Shown here: positions 40,954-43,870 of the stretch, piece after piece
Layout: each line of letters opens with the position of its first letter
How positions within the stretch are numbered: the first letter of the stretch is position 1
The notes under the pieces: model-generated
Seen by the model: only the letters and a program-made list of their open reading frames with translations
What the model was told of the DNA's origin: nothing
The model's database searches: none
Position numbers and translations under genes: made by a program
Assembly: GCA_949841465.1 (NCBI GenBank)
Contig: CATKZW010000025.1
Span: 1 to 43,870 of the forward strand
Length of the DNA stretch: 43,870 nucleotides
Source: an uncultured Oscillospiraceae bacterium
GTDB taxonomy: Bacteria; Bacillota; Clostridia; Oscillospirales; Oscillospiraceae
Reading direction: 5' to 3'

Positions 40954-41559
40954 ATGAAAAAACTAACCGCACTGGCGGCCGCCGCCCTTCTGACCGCAAC
41001 GCTCACCGTATCCGCGTCCGCGTCCAGCCTGAGCCATACCGTGGTCCAGGGGGATACGATGTGGAAGCTGGCGGTCAAATACCAGGTGGGCACCAGCGAG
41101 ATCATTTCCGCCAACCCGCAGATTGCCAACCCCAATCTGATTTACCCTGGGCAGATTCTGAGCATACCGCAGGTTTCAGACACGGTCCTCAATTACGAAA
41201 ATGAAGTGATCCGTCTGGTGAACGAAATCCGCACGGAAAATGGGCTGAAGCCCCTGACGGCAAACTGGGAGCTGTCCCGGATCGCCAGGTATAAGTCGGA
41301 GGATATGTCTGACAACCGGTACTTTTCCCATACCAGCCCCACCTATGGCAGCCCGTTCCAAATGATCCGGGCCTTCGGCCTCTCCTACCGCTCCGCCGGG
41401 GAAAACATCGCCTACGGGCAGAGGACGCCCGCCGCCGTTGTGAACGCCTGGATGAATTCCAGCGGCCACCGCGCCAATATCCTCAACGCCTCCTATATGC
41501 AGATCGGCGTGGGCTATTGCGCCAGCGGGAATTATTGGACGCAGATGTTTATCGGCTAA
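40954..41559 (+). CDS. Secreted LysM-CAP domain protein
   Basis: This 201-residue secreted protein has a signal peptide (KKLTALAAAALLTATLTV, cleavage near SASA-SS), one LysM peptidoglycan-binding domain (28-72, with HTVVQGDTMWKLAVKYQVG and NPNLIYPGQILSIP) and a CAP/SCP domain (about 80-201) with the usual YFSHTSPTYGSPF, AGENIAYGQRT and WMNSSGHRANILN motifs. CAP proteins of this kind are frequent in spore-forming Firmicutes, some associated with spores or the cell wall; their activity is unclear. The ATG at 40954 has AGGAGG upstream. It stands alone and intact between degraded mobile-element genes, so it is probably a resident gene. Confidence 0.88.
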   Translation: MKKLTALAAAALLTATLTVSASASSLSHTVVQGDTMWKLAVKYQVGTSEIISANPQIANPNLIYPGQILSIPQVSDTVLNYENEVIRLVNEIRTENGLKPLTANWELSRIARYKSEDMSDNRYFSHTSPTYGSPFQMIRAFGLSYRSAGENIAYGQRTPAAVVNAWMNSSGHRANILNASYMQIGVGYCASGNYWTQMFIG

Positions 41560-41746
41560 CCCAGCTGGGGAGAAAACAAGCGCCAGGCAGGCTGAGAAGC
41601 GGTTTGTCATTGAACCGGTGGTTTAATTTTGGAACAGGTAACTCCTTTTCTCAACAGTGATTTGCGTTTCTTAACCGTATATGGTATTTTATTGAATATA
41701 ACACAACTTTCCCGCTGTGGGAAGGATACACTTGAGGCGTAATATT

Positions 41747-41857
41747 ATGGTACGAGAGATTATGAGAGATGAAGCATTCCTCTCCCAAAAAGCCGAACCC
41801 GCCGGCCCAGAGGACTTGCCTGCTGCCCAGGAAAAAATAAACGGATCGGAACTTTAG
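41747..41857 (+). pseudogene. def: N-terminal fragment of peptide deformylase
   Basis: A 36-codon frame starts with MVREIMRDEAFLSQKAEPAG, the N-terminus of a Clostridia-type peptide deformylase. After about 28 residues (ending LPAAQ) the homology stops, and a few unrelated codons lead to TAG. The metal-binding and catalytic motifs (GxGLA, EGCLS, HExxH) are missing. The stop lies 12 bases before the yaaA fragment. Confidence 0.65.
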
Positions 41858-41869
41858 GAGGGTCTGTCC

Positions 41870-41983
41870 ATGCGCATCATCATAGCCCCGGCGAAGAAAA
41901 TGGTAACCGATACAGACAATTTTGCCGTGGACGGCCTGCCTCAGTTTCTGGAGCAGACGGAACAGCTGAAGGTTAACCTTGCG
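41870..41983 (+). pseudogene. yaaA: N-terminal fragment of yaaA
   Basis: MRIIIAPAKKMVTDTDNFAV matches the start of the YaaA peroxide-stress protein, with an AGGAGG site upstream. Similarity ends after about 38 residues (EQTEQLKVNLA). The frame stays open to 42589 only because it runs antisense through metK, so the longer product is not a real YaaA. Together with the def fragment it shows that two adjacent genes lost their 3' parts. Confidence 0.65.
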
Positions 41984-42082
41984 CCTGATAATTGTGCGTC
42001 CTGCAAGCCCATGTTATACAGCCTTTTTTGGTTTCTTTACGGGAAAATACCGCGCCACAGTGACTACAGTATATGGTTTTTG

Positions 42083-42685
42083 TCAATACCAGCTTTTTCC
42101 GGGAAAAGCTATCAGCTCGTCCATGTCCTTGTCCGCATCGTGCTGGCCGGAAACCACCACGGCGGCGATCCGGTGGGGCTTGCCGCCCTGGTACTCCACG
42201 GACACCTGTGCCTTGCCGTCCGGCCCCAGGCCATGGACGCTCCCCGTCCTGCGGGTGTTGGTGAGCAGCAGCGTCAGCCGATTGGCCAGCACCACGGGCA
42301 TGGGCAGCAGCTCCACCGTCTCGTTGCAGGCATAGCCGTACATGATGCCTTGGTCGCCGGCGCCCATCTGCGTGGTCTGGAAAACAGCGCCGGCGATATC
42401 GCCGCTCTGGTCGTGGGTGACGGCTTCCACCTCATAGTCGCTGCCGCCGTAGCCCGCCTCCCGCACAGTCCGGCAGACAATGGCGGGGATGTCCGGCAGC
42501 TCCTTGGCGGTGATCTCCCTGGCCACGATGATCTTCCCTGCGGTGGCCATGACCTCGCAGGCTACACGGGCGGCGGGGTCGTTCTGTAAACAGGCGTCCA
42601 GGACGCTGTCCGCGATGGTATCGCACAGTTTGTCCGGGTGGCCCTCGGTGACCGACTCGGCGGTCAGGATGTACTTATCTCTCAT
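42083..42685 (-). pseudogene. metK: Truncated S-adenosylmethionine synthetase
   Basis: This frame covers about the first 195 residues of a MetK of about 390. It starts at an ATG (42685) with AGGGGGAA and shows TAESVTEGHPDKLCDTIADS (methionine/ATP-binding), VTHDQSGDIAGAVF, GAGDQGIMYGYACNET and VLANRL. It ends after VSGQHDADKDMDELIAF by running into unrelated sequence with a stop. The C-terminal third with the second ATP-binding segments is missing, so activity is not expected. The frame is open further upstream, but the ATG with its site sets the start. It resembles the MetK copies carried by mobile elements. Confidence 0.75.
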
Positions 42686-42831
42686 GGTGGTTCCCCCTTT
42701 TCTTCTTTTGTTCAGATTTTCCATGCTGGAGCTGTTCCCGGCATTGGGGCAGATTGAAGCCCAGGGACAGGATGTCCTGGTCGGACATTGCCAGAGCTTC
42801 ATGGAGGATGTCATACAGACCGCATTGCGGT
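42682..42831 (-). pseudogene. C-terminal fragment of an unknown gene coupled to metK
   Basis: A minus-strand frame reads LYDILHEALAMSDQDILSLG, then FNLPQCREQLQHGKSEQKKK, and stops with TGA at 42682-42684, overlapping the metK ATG as ATGA. The four-base overlap and the protein-like composition suggest that it is the end of a former gene upstream of metK in an operon. Its N-terminal part is lost around 42831. I do not recognise the family. Confidence 0.5.
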
Positions 42832-42869
42832 CTGCCGGTTTGATGGGGTTGGTTTTACTTTGTTGATCC

Positions 42870-43105
42870 GGGTACGAATCGCCGTCCGGGGCCTTGGACT
42901 CCTCTGGGGCTTTCTCGCTGCCGAAGATGGCGGTGTAGGTGACCACAGCACAGTTGGCCTTGTTGACCATCACATGGCTCTCCACCTCCGGCAGATCGTA
43001 GTCCGTCTGCTGCAGCACCTCTTTCACCGTTGTACCGGAGTCACTGGCCTTCGCCATCGCCGCGTCCAGCAGCTTTTGAGGGTCGATCTGCCCGAAGTGA
43101 AGGGT
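42870..43105 (-). other. Unidentified coding fragment of a decayed mobile element
   Basis: One minus-strand frame gives KLLDAAMAKASDSGTTVKEV, then TDYDLPEVESHVMVNKANCA and VVTYTAIFGSEKA. It reads like genuine protein but has neither a recognisable start nor a family that I know. It lies between the serine recombinase remnant and the fragment ahead of metK. Confidence 0.4.
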
Positions 43106-43746
43106 ATAAAGCAGCGTTCTTTGCCACTGCCTGTTTGATTTCTTCCGCCTCAATGGCTTCCGTCAGCGCCTTTTTCCGGCTCTCCAACTCCAAAAGGCGC
43201 GTCTGCGTCGTTTCGGAAAAAATACCCTGCTCGATTGCCCGCACAAGGTTGTTCAGGGCCTTTTCTGCCGCGGCCCGCTCCGTTTTCAGCCCTTCGATAT
43301 AAACCCGTGTCCTCATGCTCTTTCTTATAGTATTCCGCCACGTCCACCGCCAGAGAGGCCAGCATTTCCGAATCCTTCAGGCATTGGGACAGCATGAAAC
43401 AGGCGATAGCCTCGATTTTATCCTTTTTCACATACTTCAACGAGCACTTTCTCTTTCTCGCCGCGCCGCAGGCATAGTAATAGTGTTTCGCTCCCTTATG
43501 GCCTGACGTGCCGGAACAGCCCTGCATGGGCGTGCCGCACTTCCCGCAGTAGAGTTTGCCCGTCAGCCAAAAGCGCGGGACTTCCTCCGGGGTCAGGCCA
43601 TTCGCCCGCTGGCCCCCCTGCCGCTTGTTCTGTATCAGCCGCTTTTGCGCCGCTTCAAACACTTCCTTGGAAACGATGGCGGGCATACCGTCAGGTGTGA
43701 CAATATCGCCATAGCGGTACTCGCCGATATAGGCGCGATTGTTTAA
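43106..43746 (-). pseudogene. Serine recombinase remnant, 5'-truncated and frameshifted
   Basis: This is the C-terminal half of a large serine recombinase. It has NNRAYIGEYRYGDIVTPDG and PAIVSKEVFEAAQKRL (recombinase domain), a zinc-ribbon with CGKCGTPMQGCSG and YYACGAARKRKC, then a coiled coil. Near 43305-43320 the frame shifts by one base: the first frame goes on as noise after KKEHEDT, and the second continues the coiled coil (GLKTERAAAEKALNNLVRAI). The catalytic resolvase domain is missing, removed or displaced by the insertion sequence whose end lies at about 43747. The 3' end merges into unrelated sequence. Confidence 0.78.
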
Positions 43747-43870
43747 GAGCCTGTTTAAAATCTTCTAATAAGGATGGCAATGAGGGCAAAAGTAAGAATC
43801 TGAGCAGAAATAAAGAGTTTGCGTTCACAATTTTTCCAAAGTCTGCGGAATTTGTCGAGCCAGCCAAAAA
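43747..43870 (-). mobile_element. End of an insertion sequence with transposase C-terminus
   Basis: The minus strand encodes the last residues of a transposase (GWLDKFRRLWKNCERKLF, then FALIAILIRRF, TAA at 43755-43757). The W-FRRL-K-E-L pattern followed by a hydrophobic end resembles IS5-superfamily transposases. GAGCCTGTTTAAAA at 43747-43760 is probably the terminal inverted repeat, and the recombinase reading begins right outside it. The rest of the element is beyond the window, so the family cannot be confirmed. Confidence 0.65.

Noticed and set aside
41870..42589. A 239-codon YaaA-like gene
   Set aside because: Only the first 38 or so residues are YaaA; the rest is antisense of the metK fragment.
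42083..43153. A 356-residue MetK with an N-terminal extension
   Set aside because: The ATG at 42685 has a ribosome binding site and the normal MetK N-terminus; the extension joins unrelated fragments in the same frame by chance.
1..43870. CRISPR arrays, tRNA and rRNA genes
   Set aside because: I looked for regularly spaced repeats, cloverleaf-like segments and rRNA signatures and saw none.

Overview
The window looks like a chromosomal segment of a GC-rich, Gram-positive gut anaerobe of the Clostridia, most likely Oscillospiraceae (Clostridium cluster IV). This rests on strong GGAGG-type ribosome binding sites, lipoproteins with LxxC lipoboxes, a LytTR two-component system, GPH-family sugar symporters instead of SusC/D pairs, and Clostridia-type mobile-element remnants. 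The taxon is an inference, as no rRNA or marker gene is present. No tRNA, rRNA or CRISPR array was seen.

Region 1 (1-12246, all minus strand) is a cytoplasmic oligosaccharide-processing operon. In transcription order it encodes a GH43, an SGNH esterase, a CE4-type deacetylase, a GH2, a GPH symporter, a second GH43, a second GH2 and a xylulokinase cut by the window edge. None of the enzymes has a signal peptide. The simplest reading is that short, decorated, acylated pentose-containing oligosaccharides are imported whole and dismantled inside the cell, with xylulose entering the pentose phosphate pathway. A divergent AraC-family gene (12309-13340) shares a short intergenic space that holds a perfect 18-bp palindrome.

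Region 2 (13344-20718, minus) has two more GPH symporters, a third GH2, a TIM-barrel sugar isomerase/epimerase-like protein and an SGNH lipoprotein. A compact array of hairpins lies between the second symporter and the GH2.

Region 3 (20732-32537, minus) is a surface glycosidase cluster. It has three large GH3 enzymes with reversed domain order (alpha/beta-sandwich and FnIII-like part first, TIM barrel last), each with a hydrophobic N-terminus and a C-terminal membrane helix. With them are two lipoproteins of unknown function, a small four-helix membrane protein coupled to one GH3, and a chimeric remnant that joins the first residues of a lost GH3 to the last half of a lost copy of that membrane protein.

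Region 4 (32591-38574) holds a LytTR response regulator and an AgrC-like GHKL histidine kinase on the plus strand, followed by a minus-strand operon for a DUF6273-like secreted/membrane protein and a GH78 alpha-L-rhamnosidase lipoprotein. Two pairs of direct repeats with identical 21-bp periodicity and identical distance to the -10 box lie upstream of the lipoprotein-GH3 operon and of the GH78 operon. The two-component system therefore probably controls both, making one regulon of cell-surface glycosidases.

Region 5 (38593-43870) has an SDR oxidoreductase with a divergent TetR regulator, an intact LysM-CAP secreted protein, and a graveyard of fragments: ligA, def, yaaA, metK, a serine recombinase with a frameshift, and the end of an insertion sequence that cuts the recombinase.
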